This document shows positions 25,430 to 34,426 of a stretch of 44,792 nt of DNA, piece after piece. A model generated the notes under the pieces. The model was not told the DNA's origin and ran no database searches. It saw nothing but the letters and a program-made list of their open reading frames with translations. The translations under genes were made by a program, and so were the position numbers. This stretch comes from Vampirovibrio sp. (lineage in GTDB: Bacteria; Cyanobacteriota; Vampirovibrionia; Vampirovibrionales; Vampirovibrionaceae): contig JAHQWC010000117.1 in assembly GCA_019634025.1 (NCBI GenBank), positions 1 through 44,792 of the forward strand, read 5' to 3'. Every line of letters starts with the position of its first letter. Position 1 is the stretch's first letter.

Positions 25430-26983
25430 ATGAATTCACCAATGGTGGGTGCTACTGCACTCCAAAATCAAAATTACAAAGCCATTCCGGCGTCGCAGCA
25501 AAAAAAAGGCGCCCCTTTTTCCGGCTATATACAGGACAAGCCGCGGTTTGGATCCGTAGAATCATTATACCGAGGGATGAGTCGGGTAACTAACCGAAAT
25601 TTAATGGCCATTAGTCAGCGGGTTGTTGAGGTGTATCTATGGGGCTTTCTGTTCAACGATTTCTTTAACTTACAATTACCACGTTTTTTAGTGGCTCCGT
25701 TTGAAGGATTTAAGCCATACGACCCATCTATAGATCCGGCTAATCAAGGATTAACACCGCTAGCGTTAGCTCAAAAATCCGTCCATGAAAATATTAAAGG
25801 GATGAATTGGGACAATTTTAATGAGAATTTTATCCGAGAAATTGGTGCCGGGCCCGGTTTAATGTTTATTCCTGCTGTTATGTTCAGTCTAGCCCGGAGA
25901 ATGGACGGTGGAGATGCGGTTGAATTGGGTTATGGGCCCTTAAAAAGTATAACTCATGGGTTTATAGAGGATTTAAGTAAACCCGATGCTAACTTACATC
26001 ACTTAGTGGGTAAGCATAAAGGTCGTCCCGTAGAGAAAGAGGTGTTTAAAAAAGCGGTTAAAACCTATATGAAAAGCCTGTTTGATGCACACCCGGCTTT
26101 TCTGGAAAGAGAAATTCAAATTGGAGAACCGATTATTCAGATGCAGCCGGTAAAGACCGGATGGCAAAAATTAAAGCGTTCACTGGGTATTCTCTCTTAT
26201 GATGTAGAACCAGGTAGGTTGGCTGAAAAGGTAAAAGCCGGTGATGTTATTCATAAAATTATGGATCAGATGGTGGAAACGTCATACGGAAATCTCAGCA
26301 CAAAAGAAAAACGTCAAGAGGTAAAACGACTGAAGATATGGTTTACCGACACTTTAATGGAGGTTAACTACCGACATTATCCAGAAGAGTATCATTCTTT
26401 TGGGGATACTACTCGTCAATTTAAGCTTTCTGGTAATTACGATGTTGCAGATCGTGTAAGAGTAAAACGTTTGGAAGGATGGCAGCCCGGAGGAAATCTC
26501 TTTGATCAGCTATATAACTGGTTAGATTACACTAAAGCTCTACATAAAAAAGCATCTGTAGGATATATTGATAAATCCGTATCAGAGTTGGCAAGACATA
26601 CTTTAAATGAACTGTTGGCTCGTAAGTTTGTGTTTGGTTCCTTGGCAACTGCAGCAGGTGGCATCTTTCTGGTGTGGTTAACCTGGACGTCTCAAGGTCA
26701 CAAAAAATATACGGCTACCCGCTTTATGAGATATGAAGACGGACAGCCTGTTTCAAACCAAGAGAATATAAAAAAGGCTCAGCCGCCTCAATTATCTCAA
26801 ATTATAGGTCCATCATCAGGGCTAATTACTTCACAGTTTGCGTCCTCACCAGTATCTTACCCTTCCTATGGGACTGTAAAAATACCTTCTTCCAATACTA
26901 TATGGCCTGCCTTTAACAATCCTATGCAGTCGTTTACCCATAAAATGCCAGGAACCTTTCAACAAGGAGGAGACTGGACATGA
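25430..26983 (+). CDS. Unrecognised membrane protein, member B of the paralog family
   Basis: 517 residues if it starts at ATG 25430; in-frame starts at TTG 25379 or ATG 25442 are also possible and none has a strong ribosome-binding site. After a Gln/Ser-rich N-terminus, residues about 64-90 (VVEVYLWGFLFNDFFNLQLPRF) and 138-156 are hydrophobic. LPRFLVAPFEG and NFIREIGAG align with the family motif. A basic helical middle domain precedes the late TM helix (about 398-420, FGSLATAAGGIFLVWLTW) and a 94-residue Pro/Ser/Gln-rich tail ending QGGDWT. Its TGA overlaps the ATG of the next gene by four bases. No known family recognised. Confidence 0.7.
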   Translation: MNSPMVGATALQNQNYKAIPASQQKKGAPFSGYIQDKPRFGSVESLYRGMSRVTNRNLMAISQRVVEVYLWGFLFNDFFNLQLPRFLVAPFEGFKPYDPSIDPANQGLTPLALAQKSVHENIKGMNWDNFNENFIREIGAGPGLMFIPAVMFSLARRMDGGDAVELGYGPLKSITHGFIEDLSKPDANLHHLVGKHKGRPVEKEVFKKAVKTYMKSLFDAHPAFLEREIQIGEPIIQMQPVKTGWQKLKRSLGILSYDVEPGRLAEKVKAGDVIHKIMDQMVETSYGNLSTKEKRQEVKRLKIWFTDTLMEVNYRHYPEEYHSFGDTTRQFKLSGNYDVADRVRVKRLEGWQPGGNLFDQLYNWLDYTKALHKKASVGYIDKSVSELARHTLNELLARKFVFGSLATAAGGIFLVWLTWTSQGHKKYTATRFMRYEDGQPVSNQENIKKAQPPQLSQIIGPSSGLITSQFASSPVSYPSYGTVKIPSSNTIWPAFNNPMQSFTHKMPGTFQQGGDWT

Positions 26984-28227
26984 AGCCGGTAGACACACTA
27001 CAACATAATGGACAGGTTTACGTTGAACCTTGGCTGACGCAGAAAACAGTTAATTTTGCACATCAAGTATTTAATTGGCCTAAAAAAGTAGAAGATTTTT
27101 TCAGCCGTCGTTATATAGATAAAACAGCATTAAACCAACCTTTAAATCCACTTCAAAAGATTGCGAATAAATTTTGGGGTGTAGCCCACGCCTTTATGAA
27201 TAGGGCGTCTATTCACGATTATGCCTCTTTTCCAAAGCTATTTGGTATGAAAATATCTGCACCACCAATTGGCGCATTAACGTTAATGATTTTAGGTATT
27301 ATTGTTCCAGCGCGTGTCATTCGAGCAATAGAGCGAGGATGGGAAGATCAGGACTTTCGTGAAGTGGGAGATGTCTTGCGCCGGGATATAATCGCGACAA
27401 CGGCAATTTTGTTTGCGTTAAATCCTATTAATAACTGGGCAGGTAAAAAAATGCAGGACAAAGTAGGGTTGAAGATGATAGATGCCCAGAATGGAAATAT
27501 GTTTACCTACGAACAGTTGAAAAACCGTTATCGCATTGTTTCATCCGCAATACTGAAGGAACTATTCAAAACCGGTCAAGGCAATGCTGTAGTGGCAGCC
27601 TCGCAAAAATGGTATGCATTGTCCTTTGATGAATTGGATCCTCATGTTCAAAAAGACAGTAAATATGGTCAATTCTTCAAGGAAAAAATTGATGACTTGC
27701 GTACCCAACTGCAGAAAATGAAAGACGTTGCCAACCAGGAACTGGCAAAGCCATATGTAGACCGAAGTTGGGACCAGCTGGAGAAGTTGTCAGAACGAGC
27801 CTATGGCAAACTGGATGAAATGAACCAGATGCGGGAACAAATATTGGCTCAGTACAAGGGTGACCCCGATTTTCACTACCGTTGGGATAAAAAAGGATTG
27901 CCCAAGTTTAATAACTTTTTGGTGCGCTATGCTCACCGGTTGAGAAGCCGTATTGATGTGGCGAGCATTGCTGCGGTTTGTGTTCTTATTGGCTATGTGC
28001 CGGTGTTATTTAATAAACATTGGAAAGAATGGCAGTATGACGAGCATATGAAAGAGCTGAAAGAGGGCGGGAAACCTCGCCCAAAATTACCGGTAAACAC
28101 AACATTTAACCCACAACAAGCATTTCAACAATTGCAACAGATGACAGCGGCGCAACATATTCCTCAGCAATCGTACACTTATCCGGGGATAACTCCACTA
28201 GGAGCTAATATGCCGAACAATTTTTAA
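26980..28227 (+). CDS. Unrecognised membrane protein, member C of the paralog family
   Basis: 415 residues, ATG 26980 in an ATGA overlap with member B and with AAGGAGG upstream, so translation is coupled. A hydrophobic stretch (about 95-110, ALTLMILGIIVP) runs into VPARVIRAIERGW and then FREVGDVLRRDII, the clearest copy of the family motif. The middle (about 215-290) is a charged, coiled-coil-like region (FFKEKIDDLRTQLQKMKD and QLEKLSERAYGKLDEM). A TM helix (about 327-344) is followed by a Gln/Pro-rich tail ending ANMPNNF. Family unknown. Context: divergent from members A and D. Confidence 0.7.
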   Translation: MKPVDTLQHNGQVYVEPWLTQKTVNFAHQVFNWPKKVEDFFSRRYIDKTALNQPLNPLQKIANKFWGVAHAFMNRASIHDYASFPKLFGMKISAPPIGALTLMILGIIVPARVIRAIERGWEDQDFREVGDVLRRDIIATTAILFALNPINNWAGKKMQDKVGLKMIDAQNGNMFTYEQLKNRYRIVSSAILKELFKTGQGNAVVAASQKWYALSFDELDPHVQKDSKYGQFFKEKIDDLRTQLQKMKDVANQELAKPYVDRSWDQLEKLSERAYGKLDEMNQMREQILAQYKGDPDFHYRWDKKGLPKFNNFLVRYAHRLRSRIDVASIAAVCVLIGYVPVLFNKHWKEWQYDEHMKELKEGGKPRPKLPVNTTFNPQQAFQQLQQMTAAQHIPQQSYTYPGITPLGANMPNNF

Positions 28228-28272
28228 CCGGATGACGTCACATTTCGAGAGCACGAAGTGAACGACCATCCA

Positions 28273-28305
28273 GCCGGGAACCTACCAGGTTCCCGGCTTC
28301 CATTT
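28273..28305 (+). terminator. Terminator after the B-C operon
   Basis: GCCGGGAACCT (28273-28283) and AGGTTCCCGGC (28287-28297) form a perfect 11-bp stem with a 3-base loop, followed by TTCCATTTTT. It ends the plus-strand paralog operon before the convergent TPR gene. Confidence 0.9.
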
Positions 28306-28325
28306 TTAAGGGAATTTGTCGCTAC

Positions 28326-29708
28326 TTAATTGGTTTTCAACTCTCGTTGAAGATGGGCGAGGTTGCTCCGGGCCTCAGTGTGGTTTTCATTCAGGCTGAG
28401 AACTTTTTTATACAGCTGAGCAGCTTTTTTAAGCTGCTTCACCTTCTCCATCGCTACGGCCAGATTATAAATCGCATCAATATAGGTTGGATCCAGCTTA
28501 ATGGCTTCGGACAGGTAGGTCACAGCATCGTTGTATTTGCCCTCAATGCCGTACAACGTTCCAAGGCTAAAATAGGCTTTTACATGTTTAGGATCCAACT
28601 CCAGAGAGGTTTGGTAATACTGAATGGCCTCGACAGTATTCCCTTTGTTATCATGGAGTATCCCTATCTCGTAAAAAGTGGCTGCATCTTGAGGGTTTAG
28701 GTTAATCACGTTCTGGAAATTTTGTAAGGCGTCATGGGTATTTCCACTCTCGGCCAAGGCTTTGCCCAGGTTGTAATATATATCAGGGTTTTCCTGTTCA
28801 TGGCTTAATGCCTCGTTGTACAGGGTAATTGCCTCATCTGTCTGCTCGGTATTAAACAGTAAGACTCCCTCGTTACAAAGCGCAGCGGCAAGTTGGCTTT
28901 TTAACTCACGATCGGAAGCAATGGCGGGGTCTACCGGACCGTCTTCTGTAGAAAAGCACTGCCGAAAACAGTGGATGGCGTTTTTAAAGTCGCCCTGTTC
29001 ATAATAAATTTGCCCCATTCCTTTTCGATAAATTGCGGTCTTAGAAGGATCCCACTCAATCATCATCTGATATTGTGTTAGCGCCTTCTGGAATTCCCCT
29101 GCTTTTTGCAGCAATTCTGCGTATAGCTGCCGGTATTCCTTATTTCGGTGGTGTTTTTCAATTAATTGCTCCAGTAAAGGGAGTGCCAACTCTGGCTGCT
29201 CTTGTTTTTCAAACAGTTTAATTTTTAGGCGTAAGCTATCGCCATGACCAGGGTTTATTTTAAGGGCTTCATCAAGTTGCTGGTGAGCTTCCGCTAAACT
29301 CCCAGTGGCATAAAAAACCCGAGCGAGTTCATAATATGCCTCTAATTGTCCTGGATTCAGCGAAATGACATTTTTAAACCCTTGGGCGGCTCGTGCATAG
29401 TCCTCTTTTTGTACAAATAGCCGAGCAATTTTAAAATGGAGTGTAGGATCGTCTTGCCTGAACGTTAAGGCTTCCTGAAAGTGCTCGAGAGCTGTTTCAA
29501 ACTGATAGTTTGTCATCGCCTTATTTCCAGCGTTTATATGGCCTATAAAATCCAGTTTGGGCTTATTGTCTGGTTGAATTGCTTTTTCTGACGTCTCTGA
29601 TAAGGTTGCTTTCTTCCCTAAGTAGTGAATCAGAATAAAAAACACTGCAAAAATCCCTCCTGACAACAGGAAGGCAACAAAGACGGGGTCATTTAGGAAC
29701 GTAAACAT
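28326..29708 (-). CDS. Membrane-anchored TPR protein
   Basis: 460 residues if it starts at ATG 29708 (MFTFLNDPVFVAF), where the protein opens directly with a TM anchor; an in-frame ATG at 29771 would add 21 hydrophilic residues with no ribosome-binding site. The anchor (about 9-30) is followed by a short linker and about ten tetratricopeptide repeats to the C-terminus, for example ALEHFQEALTFRQDDPTLHF and YYNLGKALAESGNTHDALQNF. TPRs form a superhelical protein-binding scaffold. Partners cannot be told from sequence. It meets the B-C operon tail to tail. Confidence 0.8.
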   Translation of the reverse strand: MFTFLNDPVFVAFLLSGGIFAVFFILIHYLGKKATLSETSEKAIQPDNKPKLDFIGHINAGNKAMTNYQFETALEHFQEALTFRQDDPTLHFKIARLFVQKEDYARAAQGFKNVISLNPGQLEAYYELARVFYATGSLAEAHQQLDEALKINPGHGDSLRLKIKLFEKQEQPELALPLLEQLIEKHHRNKEYRQLYAELLQKAGEFQKALTQYQMMIEWDPSKTAIYRKGMGQIYYEQGDFKNAIHCFRQCFSTEDGPVDPAIASDRELKSQLAAALCNEGVLLFNTEQTDEAITLYNEALSHEQENPDIYYNLGKALAESGNTHDALQNFQNVINLNPQDAATFYEIGILHDNKGNTVEAIQYYQTSLELDPKHVKAYFSLGTLYGIEGKYNDAVTYLSEAIKLDPTYIDAIYNLAVAMEKVKQLKKAAQLYKKVLSLNENHTEARSNLAHLQRELKTN

Positions 29709-29995
29709 AACCGATCTATCCAGCAGACTCCACACACCTTGCCCATCTGCTTTGTGATAGGCATGCGGCATCCGGCAAAAGATGCTATAACAATGTGCAA
29801 GAATGCAACAGTAATCACGATGTGCGGCGATAAACCTTATGATTTATATGTTTTATGGGCAACAACCCCATTACCGCAGATCTAACCCCATTATAATGGA
29901 GGTTTCCCCTATTGCCCCTATTCAACCGTAATTTATCTCTTGTTAACCCGGCAAGCTTACCTCTGGTAGATGCTGAGGCGGATAATTAAAGGCTC

Positions 29996-31210
29996 ATGGA
30001 TAACTCAATGCCGCAAAAGTTACCCCAAAAAATATTAATTGTTCGCCTTAGTGCCCACGGGGATGTTATCCAAACCTTGCCGCTTTTGGGACTGTTAAAG
30101 GCTCGATGGCCTGGTGTATCTGTCGGATGGTTAGTAGAAGCTGATGCAGCGCCCCTGTTGGAAAATCACCCAGCCATTGACCGGCTGCACATTAGCCACC
30201 GAAAGCAGTGGCTAAAGCGAGCCAAAAGCATAACGGGAGCTTTTACTGTAATCAGAGAAGTTCGAGGATTTATCCGAGAACTTAAAGAAGAAGGCTACAC
30301 TGTAGCCTTGGATGTACAAGGTTTATTCAAAAGCGCCGTATGGCCTTGGCTGTCTAGTATTCCTAGACGCATTGGTTATCGGGCTACCCGGGAGTGGGCG
30401 GATGTTTTTTACACAGAGAAACAACCTCCTCATAACTTAAAAGACCCTGAAATACCGGCATTCATCAAATTTATGGAACTTGCCGAGCCTTTGGGTATAC
30501 TGCCTGAAACACCCTGGCAGAGTTGGCTTGGCGATATTGAGAATTCATACCCGTTGCCACTGGTTTCCAAAGAGACGTATCAGCATATTGACAATCTAAT
30601 GGCAGGCATCGTATCTGATAGGCCAATAGCGGCTTTGGCCCCTGCTACCCGGTGGACTTCCAAGGAATGGCCTCCAGGTTCTTGGTGTTCAGTGGCAAAA
30701 GCCCTGTTACGTTCTGGTTGTCAGGTTATTCTGCTGGGTGGACCGGGTGATAGACTTATGGCGGAAAAATTGTGCCAATCAATTGCCACTGAACCCGAGT
30801 CTTATAAAAACCTGCTAAACCTCACCGGCAAAACCACTTGGATAGACCTCTACGCACTGTTTCCACGTATAGACTTACTAATAGGCCCAGACAGCGCTCC
30901 ATTACATATTGCCAATGCAGTTGCCTACCAGCCAGCTGCACAACACAATAAAAAACCACGAATTATCGGATTATTTGGCCCCACTGCCCCTCGACGTACG
31001 GGTCCAGTGGGTGATCAGCATAAAGCTCTATCTGTAAACTTACCCTGTCAACCTTGCTTTGAGCGAATCTGCCCTCTTAAGACAAATGCCTGTATGGGAG
31101 AGTTACTTCCAGAGCAAGTCTTGTCTGTGGTACAAGAGCAACTAGCACTTTCGAAGAACCTCGTTCTACCTCTCCCTGCAGATCAGGAGATCCCCCATGG
31201 CGCCTCGTAG
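29996..31210 (+). CDS. GT9 glycosyltransferase (ADP-heptose:LPS heptosyltransferase-like)
   Basis: 404 residues. The N-terminal QKILIVRLSAHGDVIQTLPLL is the GT9/WaaC-WaaF start block (R.s..GDv....P). The C-terminal half has the nucleotide-sugar domain with LIGPDSAPLHIANAV and GLFGPTAPRRTGPVG, family signatures. Four cysteines in LPCQPCFERICPLKTNAC form the common C-terminal Cys cluster of this group. Such enzymes add heptose to the lipopolysaccharide inner core. The precise acceptor is not readable. The next gene overlaps the end by 14 bases, forming an operon. Confidence 0.88.
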   Translation: MDNSMPQKLPQKILIVRLSAHGDVIQTLPLLGLLKARWPGVSVGWLVEADAAPLLENHPAIDRLHISHRKQWLKRAKSITGAFTVIREVRGFIRELKEEGYTVALDVQGLFKSAVWPWLSSIPRRIGYRATREWADVFYTEKQPPHNLKDPEIPAFIKFMELAEPLGILPETPWQSWLGDIENSYPLPLVSKETYQHIDNLMAGIVSDRPIAALAPATRWTSKEWPPGSWCSVAKALLRSGCQVILLGGPGDRLMAEKLCQSIATEPESYKNLLNLTGKTTWIDLYALFPRIDLLIGPDSAPLHIANAVAYQPAAQHNKKPRIIGLFGPTAPRRTGPVGDQHKALSVNLPCQPCFERICPLKTNACMGELLPEQVLSVVQEQLALSKNLVLPLPADQEIPHGAS

Positions 31211-32282
31211 TCATTTGGTAAAACATCCCATCCAAAAACTCCTCCTCATTCGGTTAGGCGCTATGGGGGATCTTATTCATTTGTCCCCTTCCATCACAGA
31301 AATCCAGCGGCAGCGGCCTGATATAGAAGTCCATATTCTGACCTCACCGGCTTTTGCCGAGATGGTCTCTGGATTTGAGGGCATGACCGCTGATCGGGTT
31401 TGGGTATTTGAAAAACCCTCTGGTGCCCTGGCATCGTATAAAAATATTGGTGATATGGCTCGTAAGCTTGGTGAAATAGGTATTGATGGGGTGGTAAACC
31501 TTCACCCTTCCTTCAAAACCTGGCTCCTTACCCGAATGATCCTGGGCCGTTCAAAAGGGAAGCGTTCATCGGTTTATCATAAGCAAAAACTCAGAAAAAA
31601 GGGTTCCCGGCAACGAACCATTAGCCGCCGTCATGCTGTAGATGATTTTTATGTTCCGGTTCAAAAGCTGCTAAAACTTTCTAAAATGGCGGATCACGCT
31701 CCTTACTACCCCACAAATAGATCTCAGCAACAAGATACCGCTGCCTCAGGGTTCTGGGTAGCCGTCATTCCAGGGGTTGGCAGCAAACGCGCCAACCGGG
31801 CTTGGCCGCTTCGATATTGGCGTCGGCTCATAGATTCTTTGGTCCAGGAACATGGCTGTCGGGTGGTGCTTATTGGGGGCCAGGCAGAGCAGCAAACCGC
31901 AGAGATGCTGGCCATGGAAACGAACGCTGTAAACCGTTGTGGTGATTACTCCATCATCGAAACCATTGAGGTCTTAAGCCATTGTCATCTGGCTATAGGC
32001 GGTGATACAGGTCCTGTTCACCTTGCCGCAGCGGTGGGACTCCCCGTCATTTCTGTATTTGGCCCCACAGCCGTTTCTCGCACCGGACCCCTGGGCCGAG
32101 ACCGAATAGAAGCCCTTACCCCGCCACAGTCTTTGGGCTGCTGGCCTTGTGAACTCTCTGAATGTCCCCTTCCTGGAGACCAGTATTTAAGCTGCATGAC
32201 CCAAGTCACCGTTGAAGAAGTAATTGCCAACTGCGTTTCTATCGGCAAAGAAGCTGTGGGTAAAGACCAGCTCCAGGTATAA
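31197..32282 (+). CDS. Second GT9 glycosyltransferase (heptosyltransferase-like)
   Basis: 361 residues, ATG 31197 with AGGAGA just upstream inside the previous gene. QKLLLIRLGAMGDLIHLSPSI and AIGGDTGPVHLAAAVGLPVISVFGP mark the GT9 family, and SLGCWPCELSECPLPGDQYLSC is the Cys-rich tail. Together the two genes probably build successive sugars of the LPS core or another envelope glycan. The strong terminator at 32298-32334 ends the operon. Confidence 0.88.
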   Translation: MAPRSHLVKHPIQKLLLIRLGAMGDLIHLSPSITEIQRQRPDIEVHILTSPAFAEMVSGFEGMTADRVWVFEKPSGALASYKNIGDMARKLGEIGIDGVVNLHPSFKTWLLTRMILGRSKGKRSSVYHKQKLRKKGSRQRTISRRHAVDDFYVPVQKLLKLSKMADHAPYYPTNRSQQQDTAASGFWVAVIPGVGSKRANRAWPLRYWRRLIDSLVQEHGCRVVLIGGQAEQQTAEMLAMETNAVNRCGDYSIIETIEVLSHCHLAIGGDTGPVHLAAAVGLPVISVFGPTAVSRTGPLGRDRIEALTPPQSLGCWPCELSECPLPGDQYLSCMTQVTVEEVIANCVSIGKEAVGKDQLQV

Positions 32283-32297
32283 GTTCTACCCATAAAA

Positions 32298-32334
32298 ACA
32301 ACCCCTTATTCTTTTGAATAAAGGGTTGTTTTTA
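32298..32334. terminator. Bidirectional terminator between the GT9 operon and rpsT
   Basis: ACAACCCCTTATTC (32298-32311) and GAATAAAGGGTTGT (32316-32329) pair with one mismatch around a TTTT loop. TTTTTA follows on the plus strand and an A-rich run precedes, giving a T-rich tail on the minus strand as well. It serves both convergent genes. Confidence 0.85.
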
Positions 32335-32350
32335 TATTATTGAAATTTGT

Positions 32351-32617
32351 TTAGGCGGCTTTTTGCATCGCCTTAGCGACCCGAGATTTGTAGCGGGCAC
32401 CGGTATTCTTTTTCAAAATACCTTTCAACACCGCCCGGTCAATCAGGCTGTAAGCTTGTTTCAAGGTTTCTGCCATCGCAGCTTTGTCTTCTTTGTTCTC
32501 AATGCCTTGTAGCACTTTTTTGATGGCGGTACGAATGGCAGATTTGTAGGCCATGTTGCGCTGACGGTTACGTTCGGCAACCTGGACACGTTTTACAGCA
32601 GATTTAATATTTGGCAA
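32351..32617 (-). CDS. rpsT: 30S ribosomal protein S20
   Basis: 88 residues, complete: PNIKSAVKRVQVAERNRQRN at the start and IDRAVLKGILKKNTGARYKS near the end are S20 signatures. It binds 16S rRNA in the small subunit body. Translation starts at TTG 32617, with AGAGG 8 bases upstream. A UUG start is also known for E. coli rpsT, where it takes part in translational autoregulation. Single gene with its own terminator. Confidence 0.98.
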   Translation of the reverse strand: MPNIKSAVKRVQVAERNRQRNMAYKSAIRTAIKKVLQGIENKEDKAAMAETLKQAYSLIDRAVLKGILKKNTGARYKSRVAKAMQKAA

Positions 32618-32986
32618 GGGGAAAACCTCTTTTTTCAGTTGATCTCATCTTATGTCAAAAAAAGGTGACTGAACACAAGAAAATAAGCGTCTCAAGTTTA
32701 TAACACCAACATACATACCCTGCAACATGACTTTTTGTCAGACTCGACCATACTCAAGATATAGGCAGGAAACTGTGGTGACTGTAACTGAAAGCTTAAG
32801 CCTATAAAGGCCATTCACCCCACCACTCCTCCGGTTGAAGGATGCTGGTAAACGCATAAACCGGTATGCTTATGGCGTCAAGTTGTGTGGATGTGTGATG
32901 TGGTGAAGCCGAAAAATGCAGTTTAGCAGCTGTTGTCGGATATCATCTTAACAAAATAGCGTAAAACGAGGTGGACCGGATTATCT
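32618..32986. other. Divergent gap between rpsT and the flagellar export operon
   Basis: No gene is visible. The region must contain promoters for rpsT and the plus-strand flagellar genes. ACGCATAA (32853-32860) and TTATGGCGT (32871-32879) form an inverted repeat with one bulged base. GCCGAAAA near 32907 resembles a sigma-28 -10 box, but no matching -35 lies at the right distance, so I do not call it a promoter. Confidence 0.35.
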
Positions 32987-34426
32987 ATGGCAATGCTTGC
33001 CCAAAACCCTCAAAATCAGATGTTTTCCCTGCGGGAAAACCTGTCTGGCTATGCAGATTTAGGCGCTACGCTTGCTCATGTATTGCAGGATACCATCAGT
33101 GAATTTTGGGAGATGCCGATTTCCGTCCGTTTTTTGTGCGTTAGCCCCAAAAACCTGTATTTTTGGCGATTGGATGACTTTTACGTATCCCAACTGTCTC
33201 TGGATGAGAGTCAAGAATATATGGCGCAACTCAGGATTTCCGATCAGCTTTGTGCTGGACTCCTGGATTATGTCCTAGGTCGTTCGGAAAACGATCAGCC
33301 CTTTAAAATGGGTAGTATTACCAAATTCGAAGCCCATCTGTTCAACCAATTCAGCAAAGAACTCTTTGCCGCTTATTCTCGGGCGTTATTCCAATCCTTG
33401 CCCAATTGTCATATGTCTGGGGGTAAGGCTGATATCGTCCATCTGCTATGGTCTATTGCGCTTCCCAATGAATCTGGCGGCAAGCTTATTCTCACTGTTC
33501 CGGCTGCCCTATTACAAGAGAAAGCCCTGTCAGCCCAACCTCCTCACGAAACTCAAACTCTACGAGAGTCTATCCTGATGGACGCTCATGCGCCGGTGAC
33601 CATTTCTATTGGTTCTACACGTATCCCTCTAGCGGATCTTCGACTACTGGAAGTTGGAGATGTGGTTTTATTGGAACAGAGCCGGATGAATCGTATGGCC
33701 ATTGTAGAACCGGATAGTGACGAAAAGATTTTTTTTACCCTCAAATACACCGACATTGACAAGAAAGAACTCTCTACCATTGAAGAACAATTAGCGCCCG
33801 AAATGATGCAGGAACTCACCATGAAACAGTCACAACATACCGATGAACAAAGTCAGGCTTCCACCAAAGAAAAACTGTGGGACAACCTGATGATAGATGT
33901 CCATGCAGAGTTTTCCCCGGTATCACTGCCGTTACGTCAGTTAAAACAGATGACTGAAGGGCTCATCGTAGAACTGGGCGCCCTCAGTGGTAATCAAATT
34001 CGCCTTCATGTGGAGGGTAAAACCATTGCCGATGGAGAACTCGTCATTATCGGCGATCAGTTTGGTGTTCGGATTACTGGTCTAACGCCGGAGAATGGAG
34101 AAGCCTCCGGGAAGGGGCCAGTAAAAGCAAGTTCAAAACCACCTGCCAAACCACCTGCTAAAAAAGGTGCTTCCAAGCCCTCGCCCAAACCTGCTCAAAC
34201 TTCCGAGCAGCCTCAAGCAAGTGAACTGCACCCTGTCGCCAAAACACCGGATGCTTCTGCCGGGGCGGTGGAACCTACTCAAAATACACCCCAACCAGAC
34301 TCTGGACAGACGCCTCCTGCCCAACAAGCTCCACCAGCAGACGCTTCTTTGGATCTATTGGACGATTTTGATGACCTGGATGATTTTTTAGATGACGACT
34401 TTGATGATGAGGAAAATTGGTCCTAA
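32987..34426 (+). CDS. Flagellar switch protein: FliM-like module fused to FliN-like module
   Basis: 479 residues. The N-terminal about 190 residues resemble the FliM middle domain (GSITKFEAHLFNQFSKELF near 109-127). A first SpoA/C-ring domain covers about 195-255 (APVTISIGSTRIPLADLRLL). A second covers about 298-366 (VHAEFSPVSLPLRQLKQM, then LIVELGALSGNQIRLHV), a FliN-type SpoA domain. A Pro/Ala/Lys/Ser-rich linker (378-452) and a strongly acidic tail (DLLDDFDDLDDFLDD) end it. Tandem SpoA domains in one chain recall SctQ or FliY. The role is cytoplasmic C-ring torque, switching or export sorting. It heads the fliOPQR operon; the stop overlaps the next ATG as TAATG. Confidence 0.8.
   Translation: MAMLAQNPQNQMFSLRENLSGYADLGATLAHVLQDTISEFWEMPISVRFLCVSPKNLYFWRLDDFYVSQLSLDESQEYMAQLRISDQLCAGLLDYVLGRSENDQPFKMGSITKFEAHLFNQFSKELFAAYSRALFQSLPNCHMSGGKADIVHLLWSIALPNESGGKLILTVPAALLQEKALSAQPPHETQTLRESILMDAHAPVTISIGSTRIPLADLRLLEVGDVVLLEQSRMNRMAIVEPDSDEKIFFTLKYTDIDKKELSTIEEQLAPEMMQELTMKQSQHTDEQSQASTKEKLWDNLMIDVHAEFSPVSLPLRQLKQMTEGLIVELGALSGNQIRLHVEGKTIADGELVIIGDQFGVRITGLTPENGEASGKGPVKASSKPPAKPPAKKGASKPSPKPAQTSEQPQASELHPVAKTPDASAGAVEPTQNTPQPDSGQTPPAQQAPPADASLDLLDDFDDLDDFLDDDFDDEENWS

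Noticed and set aside
32895-32915. GCCGAAAA as a sigma-28 -10 box before the flagellar operon
   Set aside because: No TAAA-type -35 at the expected distance, and the region is not otherwise promoter-like.
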